The notes beneath the pieces were generated by a model. The model was not told the DNA's origin and did no database searches. It worked only from the letters and a program-made list of their open reading frames with translations. This document shows, piece by piece, positions 52,102 to 60,279 of a stretch of DNA of 64,000 bases (position 1 is the first letter of the stretch; every line of letters begins with the position of its first letter). Source of the stretch: UBA6059 sp040219045 (GTDB taxonomy: Bacteria > Bacteroidota > Bacteroidia > Cytophagales > Cyclobacteriaceae). The position numbers were made by a program, and so were the translations under genes. The DNA is taken from contig OZ245881.1 of NCBI GenBank assembly GCA_965229505.1, positions 1-64,000 of the forward strand, written 5' to 3'.

Positions 52102-53424
52102 ATGATTCGCTACTGCGTATTGGTACTCCTCCTCCTACCGGAATATGTCTGGAGCCTATCCTTCCACGTCGAAGTAGGGATTCAGGACTCACTGATAGCT
52201 CAATCTGATACCACGGAGTACTTCGCACTTTATGTGCCGGCAGGCTCGCAAAAGCCCAAGAAGGCCATTCTGTTCTTCGAACCTGTTGGCAGGGCTGCAC
52301 TTCCTATCGCACTATATCGTGATTTGGCAGACCAATATGGCTATTTGCTTATTTGTCCCTATGGCTCACGGAATGGTGATATTGAACCCACGCTCAAAGC
52401 CGCAGATGCCATGATGAATGAATTGGCATTGATGGGATATCAAAGTGATCATATCTACACCTCTGGCTTCTCCGGAGGTGCCCGTGCTGCTGCGGCTATT
52501 CAGCAAGTGTATAACCTGGCAGGAGTTATTGCGGTAGCAGGTGGTTGGCCACCCTCTAAGGAGTATCTGCCAATTGAGGGGGATTCACTCAGCTATGTAG
52601 CAATCGTAGGAGATAAGGATATGAACATGCTGGAGCATGGGAGATATCAGGAGTATCTCTCTGACATATCTATTGCAAATGCCATCGTGTACTACCCTGC
52701 CGGACACCAATGGCCACCAGTATCTGTTTATCGGCAAGGACTGGCTTGGCTCCAAAGATCAATTGGGGGCTATTCATCATTGACTGATTATGCAGACTCT
52801 CTACTAAGCGTAAATCCGTACCTGGGTTATTTGCAATGGCAGCAGTGGTCTCTGTATCCTACTGATAATTTTCCAATAGGTCAATTCAAGGATAAAATGG
52901 AAATCCTCGAGACTAGTGAGACCATCAAGCAGCTCGTAGCTGATCATCAAATCGCTCAGAAAAAACAGCTCGAACTACGTCAGGCCTATGAGGATGCCTT
53001 AGACCAATTGAGAGCGGATTTATTCAAAGGGGTTCCTTCCGAATACGGTCTTCCATGGTGGAAAACAGAAATCCGAAAACTACACAAATGGTCTGGCACT
53101 CAAGATCCGGCTACTGCGCTCATGGCAGATCGAATCATAGACGGTCTAAGAGGAGCATTTCACATAATGATTACGGAAGCCAACGACTACAGCAGGTTTG
53201 AAATGGCCGCTACGCTCAATCAAATAATGCTGCTGATGTATCCGGATTCGGTAGTATACCATTTCAACCAAGCTGTCTATCTTGCCCTGCAAGGCCACTA
53301 CAAGAAAGCTAAAAAATGGCTCTCAACTGCTCAGGAGTTGGATACAGAGCTGCTGAACCGTCTTAGATCCAACCCGCTTTATGATGGTCTAAAGGCTCAA
53401 AAGGAATACGAATTTCTTTTTTGA
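52102..53424 (+). CDS. secreted alpha/beta hydrolase-like protein with helical C-terminus
   Basis: About 440 residues from ATG 52102, which starts a signal peptide (YCVLVLLLLPEYVWS); the frame opens earlier at a GTG. The N-terminal 230 residues look like an esterase: ILFFEPVGRA, YTSGFSGGARAAAAIQ with a candidate Ser nucleophile, VAIVGDKDMN and a late YPAGHQWPP His. The C-terminal 200 residues are helical with a TPR-like end (VYHFNQAVYLALQGHYKKAK). Substrate unknown, probably a periplasmic esterase or feruloyl-esterase relative. The 10-mer CCTACCGGAA at 52134 falls inside the signal peptide (Leu-Pro-Glu). Confidence 0.7.
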   Translation: MIRYCVLVLLLLPEYVWSLSFHVEVGIQDSLIAQSDTTEYFALYVPAGSQKPKKAILFFEPVGRAALPIALYRDLADQYGYLLICPYGSRNGDIEPTLKAADAMMNELALMGYQSDHIYTSGFSGGARAAAAIQQVYNLAGVIAVAGGWPPSKEYLPIEGDSLSYVAIVGDKDMNMLEHGRYQEYLSDISIANAIVYYPAGHQWPPVSVYRQGLAWLQRSIGGYSSLTDYADSLLSVNPYLGYLQWQQWSLYPTDNFPIGQFKDKMEILETSETIKQLVADHQIAQKKQLELRQAYEDALDQLRADLFKGVPSEYGLPWWKTEIRKLHKWSGTQDPATALMADRIIDGLRGAFHIMITEANDYSRFEMAATLNQIMLLMYPDSVVYHFNQAVYLALQGHYKKAKKWLSTAQELDTELLNRLRSNPLYDGLKAQKEYEFLF

Positions 53425-53526
53425 GCATCTGAGTCGGCAGTCCTACCAAATATCATCCTAAAATCAGTAGATGATCATAATATATGAGTCGGTCTGCGTC
53501 CATCTTACGGTGGAAACAACACTCAG

Positions 53527-53961
53527 ATGACCATGAAAAACATAGATCAACCCATCGCTACCGTAATGACAAAGAATGTTATTACCATCGAGTTGACTGA
53601 GCACAACCTAGAATCCGCTGAGCGGCTCTTCAGAAAGCACAAGATCAAGCACTTGCCAATCGTGGACAAAGGCAATCTCGTAGGCCTCCTAAGTCTGACC
53701 GACTTACAGCGTCTGAGCTTTGTCAACAACTTTGGTGATGATGAACTGGATGTGGATACAGCTATCTATGACATGCTGAGTCTGGAGCAAGTCATGGTAG
53801 GCAAACCGGTGATGGTCTCCTGTCAACAGTCCATACGGGAAGTAGCGGAGATTTTGAGTAAAGAAACCTTCCACGCCTTACCTGTAACTGACAATGGCCA
53901 ATTGGTCGGGATTGTGACCACCACAGATTTGATAAAGCTGTTGCTAGAGGAGGCTGCTTGA
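53527..53961 (+). CDS. tandem CBS-domain protein
   Basis: 144 residues made of two CBS domains (about 7-60 and 83-143), with DQPIATVMTKNVITIELTEH, LPIVDKGNLVGLLSLTDLQR and ALPVTDNGQLVGIVTTTDLI. Such stand-alone CBS pairs bind adenine nucleotides and act as energy or redox sensors, often on unlinked partners. No partner is evident next to it. The start is ATG 53527 or the second ATG at 53533. Followed by a 300-bp repeat-bearing gap. Confidence 0.88.
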   Translation: MTMKNIDQPIATVMTKNVITIELTEHNLESAERLFRKHKIKHLPIVDKGNLVGLLSLTDLQRLSFVNNFGDDELDVDTAIYDMLSLEQVMVGKPVMVSCQQSIREVAEILSKETFHALPVTDNGQLVGIVTTTDLIKLLLEEAA

Positions 53962-54263
53962 TGTTCTCTCCTATCGGAATTGTGCCTGATCCACCACTAA
54001 TTCCAGGTAACGTCATTCCGGTTTTTGCATAGCAAAATACCGGAATCTGTATGCTCGCCAGGTCATGAATACGTTATACTAGTCTAATACGAATCCTAAT
54101 CTTGAGAGAAAGAAAAACGTCTACAAGCTTACGGATTCCTGAACTCCGCTACGCGTCATCAGGAATAACGGGGTGAATAGGTTCGGATCGGAAAACTTAA
54201 CGGTTTTCTTGTAACCTTGTCCTTGAGGAACAATCCGTCTGCTCATTATTTCCTATTACAGAC
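53962..54263. other. intergenic region with inverted repeats
   Basis: About 300 bp without a gene. It holds one copy of CCTATCGGAA (53970), an inverted repeat ATTCCGGTTTTTGC ... GCAAAATACCGGAAT (54016-54047), an ATTCCTGA ... TCAGGAAT hairpin (about 54126-54155) and GAAAAC-TTAACG-GTTTTC near 54191. The pieces look like remnants of dispersed repeats. Confidence 0.6.
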
Positions 54264-54773
54264 TTATATAATGTTTTCGAGCTTACCTACAATCCGATAA
54301 ACCGCTGGGCAAACCTGAGCATTCTTTTCCATGAGTTTGAGTATTTGATGCATGCGTTTGCGGTTCGTGTGAGGATATTCACGACAAGCCTTGGGTCGGT
54401 GTTCGTACACCGAGCAGTAGTTATCCACCCCCAAGAAAGTACAAGGAGAAGACTGAAGCACATGATCGCCATCTTCGTCCACCTTCAAGAACTCATCAAT
54501 AAACTGCTGCGGTTTTAATTTTAGGTGTTTGGCCAACCTCTCTATATCGCTCATCGTAAAAATGGGACTGGTCGTGCTACAGCAATTGGCACACTGCAGG
54601 CAATCCACCTCCTCAAAGGCCTCCTCATGCAATCGATGAAATTGATGATCGAGTGTTTTGGGCTTGACATTTCTCAGACGTTTGACGGTCTCCTTGATTT
54701 GGGGCTTCCTAGACTTAGCCTCAACGAGTATTTGTTGATATGCTGACTTCAATAGTTCTGAATTAGAACACAA
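54264..54773 (-). CDS. YkgJ family cysteine-cluster protein
   Basis: About 170 residues. The metal-binding cluster is CLQCANCCSTTS, followed by SSPCTFLG, YCSVYEHRPKACREYP and a late AQVCPAVY, as in the CxxCxxCC YkgJ family, which is thought to bind zinc or an iron-sulfur cluster. The frame opens at an ATG at 54800, but that ATG lies inside the terminator of the upstream tRNA, so a TTG at 54773 or 54752 is more likely. Function unknown. Confidence 0.85.
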   Translation of the reverse strand: MCSNSELLKSAYQQILVEAKSRKPQIKETVKRLRNVKPKTLDHQFHRLHEEAFEEVDCLQCANCCSTTSPIFTMSDIERLAKHLKLKPQQFIDEFLKVDEDGDHVLQSSPCTFLGVDNYCSVYEHRPKACREYPHTNRKRMHQILKLMEKNAQVCPAVYRIVGKLENII

Positions 54774-54808
54774 AAAAAGCCTTTGACAGTTTATTGTCAA
54801 AGGCTTTT
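54774..54808 (-). terminator. rho-independent terminator of tRNA-Cys copy 1
   Basis: Minus strand: AAAGCCTTTGACA and TGTCAAAGGCTTT pair and are followed by TTTTTTTG. It lies 8 bp after the tRNA and overlaps the longest open frame of the YkgJ gene. Confidence 0.8.
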
Positions 54809-54815
54809 AAGATTG

Positions 54816-54886
54816 AGGTCCCGAAAGGATTCGAACCAATGTAGGAGCTTTTGCGAAGCTCTGCCTAGCCACTCGGCCACAGGACC
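54816..54886 (-). tRNA. tRNA-Cys (GCA), degenerate copy
   Basis: 71 nt, CCA not encoded. Acceptor GGTCCTG pairs with CGGGACC with one G-T wobble. The anticodon arm is GAGCT-TCGCAAA-AGCTC, giving anticodon GCA but cytosine at position 33 where uracil is universal. The T stem ATTGG / CCTTT has two T-T mismatches. Its sister at 57868 has the canonical loop CTGCAAA and a perfect T stem. It may be a decaying duplicate. Confidence 0.7.
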
Positions 54887-55001
54887 TTTTGTTGTATACA
54901 TATACTCATGGGGCCGCAAATAGTTTCACTGAAATGATAAATGGGTGAAATGAGGGATTAATGCAGCAACACTAAATTCACAAAATTATCGCTAGACCGT
55001 G

Positions 55002-56162
55002 TCAGTGGATCAAGCGGTCTGGTAGATCGTCCACCCTGCTTACTCCCACTTGCTGCATGACCTGGGTCAGTTGCCGCTTGAGCATATTGACCACATGGTG
55101 TCCGCCTTTCTCTCCCAGGGCACCCACGCCGTACATAAATGCCCTTCCAAGAATAGAAAAAGTGGCGCCAGTAGCCAAAGTGGCTGCTATATCCGGGCCA
55201 GACCTGATCCCACTATCCATCATTACAGTCATTTTCTTCCCCCATTCGTTTGCGATGGGTTTCAATGCCTTGATCGCTGATGTGCCTCCATCTAATTGTC
55301 TCCCTCCGTGATTAGATACAATGACACCATCCAGGCCAAGTTGATGAGCTATACCAGCGTCTTTAAGGCTCACAATACCTTTGAGCACCAGCTTGCCCTT
55401 CCACTGGTCACGGAGTGATTTGATTCGTTCCTCATTGAGGTAGCCGGAAAATGTATCATTCATAAAAGTACCAAGCTGAGATAGATCGAGTCCTTTTGGC
55501 ATATAAGGCTTCAAGCTCTCAAACTCAGGACTTCCTCTTCTAAGTGTATTCCAGGCCCAGCTGGGTTTACCCATGATTTGCAGGATATTGCGCACCGACA
55601 TGCTAGGCGGCATAGACAATCCGTTACGGATATCTCTCGGCCGATAGCCAAACGAAGGTACATCGCTGAGTATTACGAGGACTTTGTAACCAGCATCCCA
55701 GGCTCGCCTGAGTAGGTCGTCCTTTAATTGGGTCTCTGCCGGATGATAAAGCTGGAACCAGGCCGTGCCTTCAGTAATCTCTCCAACCTCTTCGATACTC
55801 CCTGTGGTCACAGTGCTCAGCACAAATGGGATATTCTGCTGAGCAGCCATTTTCGCAAGCATCTGACATGATCCGGGCCAAATCAAACCTTGCAGGCCCA
55901 CAGGCGCCACACCAAAAGGTGCGGCATAGGTATGACCAAACAGGGTTGTACTCAGATCGACTGGGGCTCGATCGATGATATACCTGGGCTCCAGCTCGAC
56001 CTTCCTTAGCTCATCTGTATTCTTGAAAAGGTTGACATCATCATTGCAGCCACCGTCCAGGTATTCAAAAGCAAACTTAGGCATTCGTCGTTTTGACCTC
56101 AATCTGAGGTCCTCAGTCGATGGATAGTTTGTATTGAAATAGTCGAGCATCATAGTAATCAA
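55002..56162 (-). CDS. FMN-dependent alpha-hydroxy-acid oxidase/dehydrogenase
   Basis: 386 residues. FMN-oxidase family: FAFEYLDGGCNDDVNLFKNT, PFGVAPVGLQGLIWPG, SNHGGRQLDGGTSAI with the catalytic His, MMDSGIRSGPDIAATLATGA and ILGRAFMYGVGALGE. Related enzymes oxidise L-lactate, glycolate or mandelate. The family usually shows a Tyr near LWAQLY; here it is TAWFQLYHPAE. Substrate most likely L-lactate or a similar 2-hydroxy acid. The start is ATG 56162 or ATG 56150. Monocistronic, upstream of the tRNA-Cys copy on the same strand. Confidence 0.88.
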   Translation of the reverse strand: MITMMLDYFNTNYPSTEDLRLRSKRRMPKFAFEYLDGGCNDDVNLFKNTDELRKVELEPRYIIDRAPVDLSTTLFGHTYAAPFGVAPVGLQGLIWPGSCQMLAKMAAQQNIPFVLSTVTTGSIEEVGEITEGTAWFQLYHPAETQLKDDLLRRAWDAGYKVLVILSDVPSFGYRPRDIRNGLSMPPSMSVRNILQIMGKPSWAWNTLRRGSPEFESLKPYMPKGLDLSQLGTFMNDTFSGYLNEERIKSLRDQWKGKLVLKGIVSLKDAGIAHQLGLDGVIVSNHGGRQLDGGTSAIKALKPIANEWGKKMTVMMDSGIRSGPDIAATLATGATFSILGRAFMYGVGALGEKGGHHVVNMLKRQLTQVMQQVGVSRVDDLPDRLIH

Positions 56163-56312
56163 GATAGCACTCCAACTCCAATTATTAAAAAGCCAAGAAC
56201 TACATCTGGTGCTATAGTTCTCACCTGTAGTCTCCTATAGCTCAACTACCGTTAAGCGCAACAAACATCATCGAAATCTAATTAATGTTACTCATTTAAT
56301 TATTTTCGCCTC

Positions 56313-56320
56313 TATATTTG
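56313..56320 (+). promoter_or_regulatory. TAnnTTTG-type -7 box
   Basis: TATATTTG, an exact match to the consensus, 29 bp ahead of the small lipoprotein start. No clear TTG at the expected distance upstream. Confidence 0.45.
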
Positions 56321-56349
56321 AATTTTAACAAACACTAAAAGTAACTACT

Positions 56350-56529
56350 ATGAGAAAGTTAAGAGTATTAATCGCAATGATGATGATCGCAGGAATAGCT
56401 ACGCTAACCTCATGTGAAGAGACAGAAATGGATGGTTTAGCCCCGATGTTAGACATACCAGAGGCACAAATGACTAACGGAAATGCCGGCACTGATCAGA
56501 ACAGGCCTCCACGACCTGGTAGTAATTGA
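56350..56529 (+). CDS. 59-residue lipoprotein
   Basis: Short gene with ATG 56350 and TGA 56527-56529. The product has an N-terminal signal MRKLRVLIAMMMIAGIATL and a lipobox TSCEE (Cys20). The 40-residue mature part is acidic then proline-rich (EEMDGLAP-like start, RPPRPGSN end) and probably unfolded. It has an exact -7 box upstream and a weak hairpin (GGGGATTCT / AGAATCCCC) behind it, so it is likely a real unit. Below normal length cut-offs. It precedes the TPR gene by 80 bp. Confidence 0.65.
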   Translation: MRKLRVLIAMMMIAGIATLTSCEETEMDGLAPMLDIPEAQMTNGNAGTDQNRPPRPGSN

Positions 56530-56545
56530 GTAGTAAGATCACTAT

Positions 56546-56573
56546 AGGGGATTCTCCTAATTTTAGAATCCCC
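56546..56573 (+). terminator. weak terminator-like hairpin
   Basis: GGGGATTCT, loop CCTAATTTT, AGAATCCCC followed by TGTTAAAATCT; the T-run is poor, so partial read-through into the TPR gene is plausible. Confidence 0.45.
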
Positions 56574-56609
56574 TGTTAAAATCTCTATTGAATAATGTAA
56601 TTTCAACCA

Positions 56610-57692
56610 ATGAAACTGTTGGTTGCAGTAATCCTATTGATTTTTCTGTGCGGGCATGAAGTACTAGCCCAGGAGGATAAGGCATTGGAGTATTTCACTC
56701 TGGGTTACGATCTTCAATCCAACGGGAATGATGAGGAAGCACTGTCCAACTACCTCAAAGCCTACTCGCTTTATGGGTTAAATAACCCCAAGATGAGTGC
56801 AGAAGTATTGGTGAATATTGGCTTGATATTCTTCAATGTTCAAAGCTATGACAAGGCCATCGAGTACTACCAATTGGCCAACAAAATCTACGATCCTATC
56901 AAGATATACACGTTTCACAATCTTGGAACATCATTTTCAAGGCAGGGTAAATACAATGAAGCCCTTGATTATTTTGAGAAAAACCTAGCACTCGCAAGGG
57001 ACAGAGACGACCAATATCAAATCTCAAAAACATACATCGAGATGGGGATTGTCAGCTATGAAGCTGAGGACTATGAGGGTGCAAGATCTTACGCTGAACG
57101 GGTCAAATCGAGAGCAGAAAATGACAGCCAACAGCCAAAACTTTATGCGGCTGCACTTAATAACATCGCCAACAGCTACTATGCCGACAAGAACTATCCA
57201 CTAGCTAAGTCAAAGCTACTCGAGTGTTTGGACGTCTTTACCACTAGGAATATCCCCTATTATAGGGGGCACGCGCTTAACAATTTAGCGGGCACATACA
57301 AGGGTCTCGGCAACACAGATTCTTCCCTTTACTATTTCGCACAGGCACTGGAGGTAAACCAAACAGTTAACGATCTTGACGAAACCCAAATCAGCCTATC
57401 AGAATTGGCGGACATCCACGAATCGATGGGTGAAAAAGATAGTGCATTGTACTACACCCGCCGTTTGGTAGAGCTTTATAAAAGCAACTCCTACCGACAG
57501 ATCGAGTTTGACAAAAAAGCTGTAGGACTCAAGCTGGAAACCATCCAAGCCCGACATCTTCTCGAGGAAGAAAAGGGAAAAGGTGACTACTGGATATGGA
57601 CAAGCGTCGTTATCGGGATTGCCACAGCCGCTGTGATTTTAGCGTTTATGGGGTATTTATGGCGAAGGTCAAGAAACAAATCTTCACAGTAG
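56610..57692 (+). CDS. TPR protein with C-terminal membrane anchor, no output domain
   Basis: 360 residues with a signal peptide (LVAVILLIFLCGHEVLAQ). Residues 25-300 are about seven TPR units (ALEYFTLGYDLQSNGNDEEA, AIEYYQLANKIYD, ALDYFEKNLALAR, SLYYFAQALEVNQT). A short coiled-coil follows and one membrane helix (VIGIATAAVILAFMGYLW) ends the chain with only 11 residues inside. Bacteroidota TPR sensors usually continue into a histidine kinase or a LuxR/HTH effector; here that part is absent. It may be a natural anchored receptor or a truncated sensor. Confidence 0.8.
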   Translation: MKLLVAVILLIFLCGHEVLAQEDKALEYFTLGYDLQSNGNDEEALSNYLKAYSLYGLNNPKMSAEVLVNIGLIFFNVQSYDKAIEYYQLANKIYDPIKIYTFHNLGTSFSRQGKYNEALDYFEKNLALARDRDDQYQISKTYIEMGIVSYEAEDYEGARSYAERVKSRAENDSQQPKLYAAALNNIANSYYADKNYPLAKSKLLECLDVFTTRNIPYYRGHALNNLAGTYKGLGNTDSSLYYFAQALEVNQTVNDLDETQISLSELADIHESMGEKDSALYYTRRLVELYKSNSYRQIEFDKKAVGLKLETIQARHLLEEEKGKGDYWIWTSVVIGIATAAVILAFMGYLWRRSRNKSSQ

Positions 57693-57725
57693 GGTCACAA
57701 TTGCTTCATTAATTACTACTCCCCT

Positions 57726-57752
57726 GCTGGTGAGAGTCACCAGTCTCATATA
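57726..57752 (+). repeat. REP-like hairpin family A, copy 7 (divergent)
   Basis: GCTGGTGAGAGTCACCAGTC then TCATATATG: the head and the first stem half match copy 6, but the best stem is now TGAGA / TCTCA. A diverged member. Confidence 0.55.
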
Positions 57753-57758
57753 TGTGCT

Positions 57759-57789
57759 GACTTACGAAGTTTCAGAAACTTCGTAAGTC
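57759..57789. repeat. palindrome family D, copy 1
   Basis: GACTTACGAAGTTT and AAACTTCGTAAGTC, perfect 14-bp arms around CAG. The same arms occur at 60585-60617. Confidence 0.85.
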
Positions 57790-57836
57790 TACAGCCATGC
57801 CCATTCGGGTACGAAAAACCCAAAGTCCTATAAACA

Positions 57837-57863
57837 AAAAAAGTCCCGTCAATGACGGGACTC
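57837..57863 (-). terminator. rho-independent terminator of tRNA-Cys copy 2
   Basis: Minus strand: AGTCCCGTCA / TGACGGGACT followed by TTTTTTTG, a few bases after the tRNA. Confidence 0.8.
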
Positions 57864-57867
57864 CCAG

Positions 57868-57938
57868 AGGTCCTGAGCGGATTCGAACCGCTGTACGAGC
57901 TTTTGCAGAGCTCTGCCTAGCCGCTCGGCCACAGGACC
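57868..57938 (-). tRNA. tRNA-Cys (GCA)
   Basis: 71 nt, CCA not encoded. Acceptor GGTCCTG / CAGGACC, anticodon arm GAGCT-CTGCAAA-AGCTC with U33 and anticodon GCA, T arm AGCGG-TTCGAAT-CCGCT, all perfectly paired. This is the canonical copy; a divergent copy lies 3 kb away on the same strand. Confidence 0.95.
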
Positions 57939-58010
57939 ATATGGTAAAATTAGGGATTATTGACACGGCGGACAACATCCACCCATTCAATAATCCCTAT
58001 CCTTATCTAT

Positions 58011-60167
58011 TTACTTCTCCTCTGCAGAATCGTCAGCATCAGCTTTGTCAGCTTTAGCTTCTTCTTTCTTAGCAGCGGCTTTCTTAGCCTTAGGCTTTTC
58101 CTCCGCTGTTTCCTCTTTAGGAGCCTCTTCTACCTTTGCCTCCGCTTTCGGGGCAGCTTCTTTCTTAGCAGCCGCCTTCTTTGGCGCAGGTGTCTTAGCA
58201 GCGTCCTCCATCTGCGTCTTAAGTGCAGCTAGCGACTCAAGATCACCTAATGTAGACTTCTCAGAGTCGTTGTTTACACGATCAACACCAGACTTAGCAG
58301 GCTTCTTCTTTCTGGACGATGAAGACGAAGAGGAAGCAGCTTCTTGCTGTACTTCTTTCCACGTACCAGTATGAGAAAGCACAATGCGCTTATCATCTTT
58401 AGAGAAGTCAGTCACCACAAAGTCGATAGTCTCACCTACCTCTACCTTAGAGCCATCCTCTTTCACGAGGTTCTTGTTAGTCGCAAAACCTTCAAGACCG
58501 TAAGGAAGCTCTAGTGAAGCGCCTTTGTCATTCTGAGAGATCACCGTACACTTATGTGATGATCCTCTGCTGAATACACCTTCGAAAGTATCCCAAGGGT
58601 TCTCCTCAAGATGCTTGTGGCTCAATGCAAGTCTTCTGTTGTCTACATCCAACTCCATCACTACCACATCCAGTTCTTCGCCTACCTTAATAAACTCAGA
58701 TGGGTGCTTCACCTTCTTAGTCCAGCTAAGATCAGATACGTGTACAAGACCGTCGATACCCTCTTCTAGCTCGATGAACAAGCCGAAGTTGGTAAGGTTT
58801 CTCACGATACCAGAGTGCTGGGTGCCAATGGCATACTTGGTCAAGACGTTTTGCTTTGTCCAAGGATCCTCAGTGAGTTGCTTGATACCGAGAGACATCT
58901 TACGATCATCTCTGTCGATAGTCAATATCACTGCCTCTAGTGTATCACCAATATTGATGAAGTCCTGAGGGTTACGCAGGTGCTGCGACCATGACATTTC
59001 GGATACGTGAATCAATCCTTCTACACCAGGGTTGATCTCAAGGAATGCACCGTAATCGGCAACATTCACAATCCTACCCTTCACCTTAGAACCAATCTCT
59101 AGGCTGGTATCGAGCGCATCCCAAGGATGAGAAGTCAATTGCTTCATACCAAGAGATATCCTTCTCTTGTCATCATCAAAGTCAAGTACTACCACATTCA
59201 CCTTCTCATCAAGGTTGAGCACCTCTTCAGGGTGGTTGATTCTACCCCATGAGATATCAGTGATGTGCAACAGTCCGTCTACACCACCAAGATCGATGAA
59301 TACACCGAAGTTGGTCATATTTTTGATCACACCTTCAAGTACCTGACCTTTCTCAAGGTTGCCAAGGATTTGAGCTTTCTGCTTCTCAAGATCCTTCTCG
59401 ATGAGTACTTTGTGTGATACAACTACGTTATCGTTAGAGTAGTTGATCTTCACTACTTTCACTTCCATTTTCTTACCAACGAACACATCAAAATCGCGAA
59501 TTGGCTTCACGTCGATCTGTGATCCAGGCAAGAAGGCCTCTACACCATATACGTCAACGATAAGACCGCCTTTTGTCCTACGCTTCACCATACCCTCGAT
59601 CACTTCATCGTTATCAAGTGCACCCTGGATTTTCTCCCAGGCGTATACGATTTTCGCCTTTCTGCGAGACAGTACGAGCTGTCCTAGTTTGTTTTCCTGC
59701 TCTTCAACATACACCTGCACTGTATCGCCTTTGGCGAGATCAGGCATGTCTCGGAATTCTGTTCTGGATACCAGTCCATCCGACTTAAAGCCGATATTGA
59801 CGATCACGTCCCTATCAGTAAAGCCTTGTACAGTACCGTCGATCACTTCCTTTTCGGTGATGGTCGTCATTGTATCTTCATACATTGCTTCCATCTCCTT
59901 ACGACGAGCATCAGTGTACTCTTCACCAAAACCGGAGTTGTCATCCCAATCGATGGGCTCCTCTTCTGCTACGGGAGCAGGTGCGGCGGCTGCCGCAGGT
60001 TCTGGAGTTGCTGCCTTGGGAGCTGGTGCTTCCTCAGCATGCTTTTCTTCCACCGCTTCAGGAGCAGCAGCCTCAGCCACCTCTTTTGTCTCCTCTACTG
60101 CGGTTTCAGCAGACTGTTCTTCTACTTTTGCTTCTTCAGTCTTTTCGATTTCTTTATCGTCAGCCAT
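58011..60167 (-). CDS. rpsA: 30S ribosomal protein S1 with long low-complexity ends
   Basis: 718 residues. Six S1 (OB-fold) domains lie between about residues 95 and 600; each shows a strand pattern such as VINIGFKSDGLV-like, FGVFIDLGGVDGLLHITDIS, YGAFLEINPGVEGLIHVSEM and FGLFIELEEGIDGLVHVSDL. S1 recruits and unfolds mRNA on the 30S subunit. The first 95 residues are Glu/Ala/Pro-rich and the last 110 are Lys/Ala/Glu-rich (KKAAAKKEAAPKAEAKVEEA), longer than in typical Bacteroidota S1. A TAAATTTG box lies 105 bp upstream. Confidence 0.95.
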   Translation of the reverse strand: MADDKEIEKTEEAKVEEQSAETAVEETKEVAEAAAPEAVEEKHAEEAPAPKAATPEPAAAAAPAPVAEEEPIDWDDNSGFGEEYTDARRKEMEAMYEDTMTTITEKEVIDGTVQGFTDRDVIVNIGFKSDGLVSRTEFRDMPDLAKGDTVQVYVEEQENKLGQLVLSRRKAKIVYAWEKIQGALDNDEVIEGMVKRRTKGGLIVDVYGVEAFLPGSQIDVKPIRDFDVFVGKKMEVKVVKINYSNDNVVVSHKVLIEKDLEKQKAQILGNLEKGQVLEGVIKNMTNFGVFIDLGGVDGLLHITDISWGRINHPEEVLNLDEKVNVVVLDFDDDKRRISLGMKQLTSHPWDALDTSLEIGSKVKGRIVNVADYGAFLEINPGVEGLIHVSEMSWSQHLRNPQDFINIGDTLEAVILTIDRDDRKMSLGIKQLTEDPWTKQNVLTKYAIGTQHSGIVRNLTNFGLFIELEEGIDGLVHVSDLSWTKKVKHPSEFIKVGEELDVVVMELDVDNRRLALSHKHLEENPWDTFEGVFSRGSSHKCTVISQNDKGASLELPYGLEGFATNKNLVKEDGSKVEVGETIDFVVTDFSKDDKRIVLSHTGTWKEVQQEAASSSSSSSRKKKPAKSGVDRVNNDSEKSTLGDLESLAALKTQMEDAAKTPAPKKAAAKKEAAPKAEAKVEEAPKEETAEEKPKAKKAAAKKEEAKADKADADDSAEEK

Positions 60168-60271
60168 AATAATTATGCGGCTCTTGCATGACCACCCTGG
60201 CGAGCCAACTCAGGGCAGGTTTAGTTGTATAGAAATTTGGCGAACCAAACCCATTCACTCGAACGGGAGCG

Positions 60272-60279
60272 CAAATTTA
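60272..60279 (-). promoter_or_regulatory. TAnnTTTG-type -7 box of rpsA
   Basis: TAAATTTG on the minus strand, exact consensus. It would give a 5' leader of roughly 100 nt, long enough for S1 autoregulation. Confidence 0.45.
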
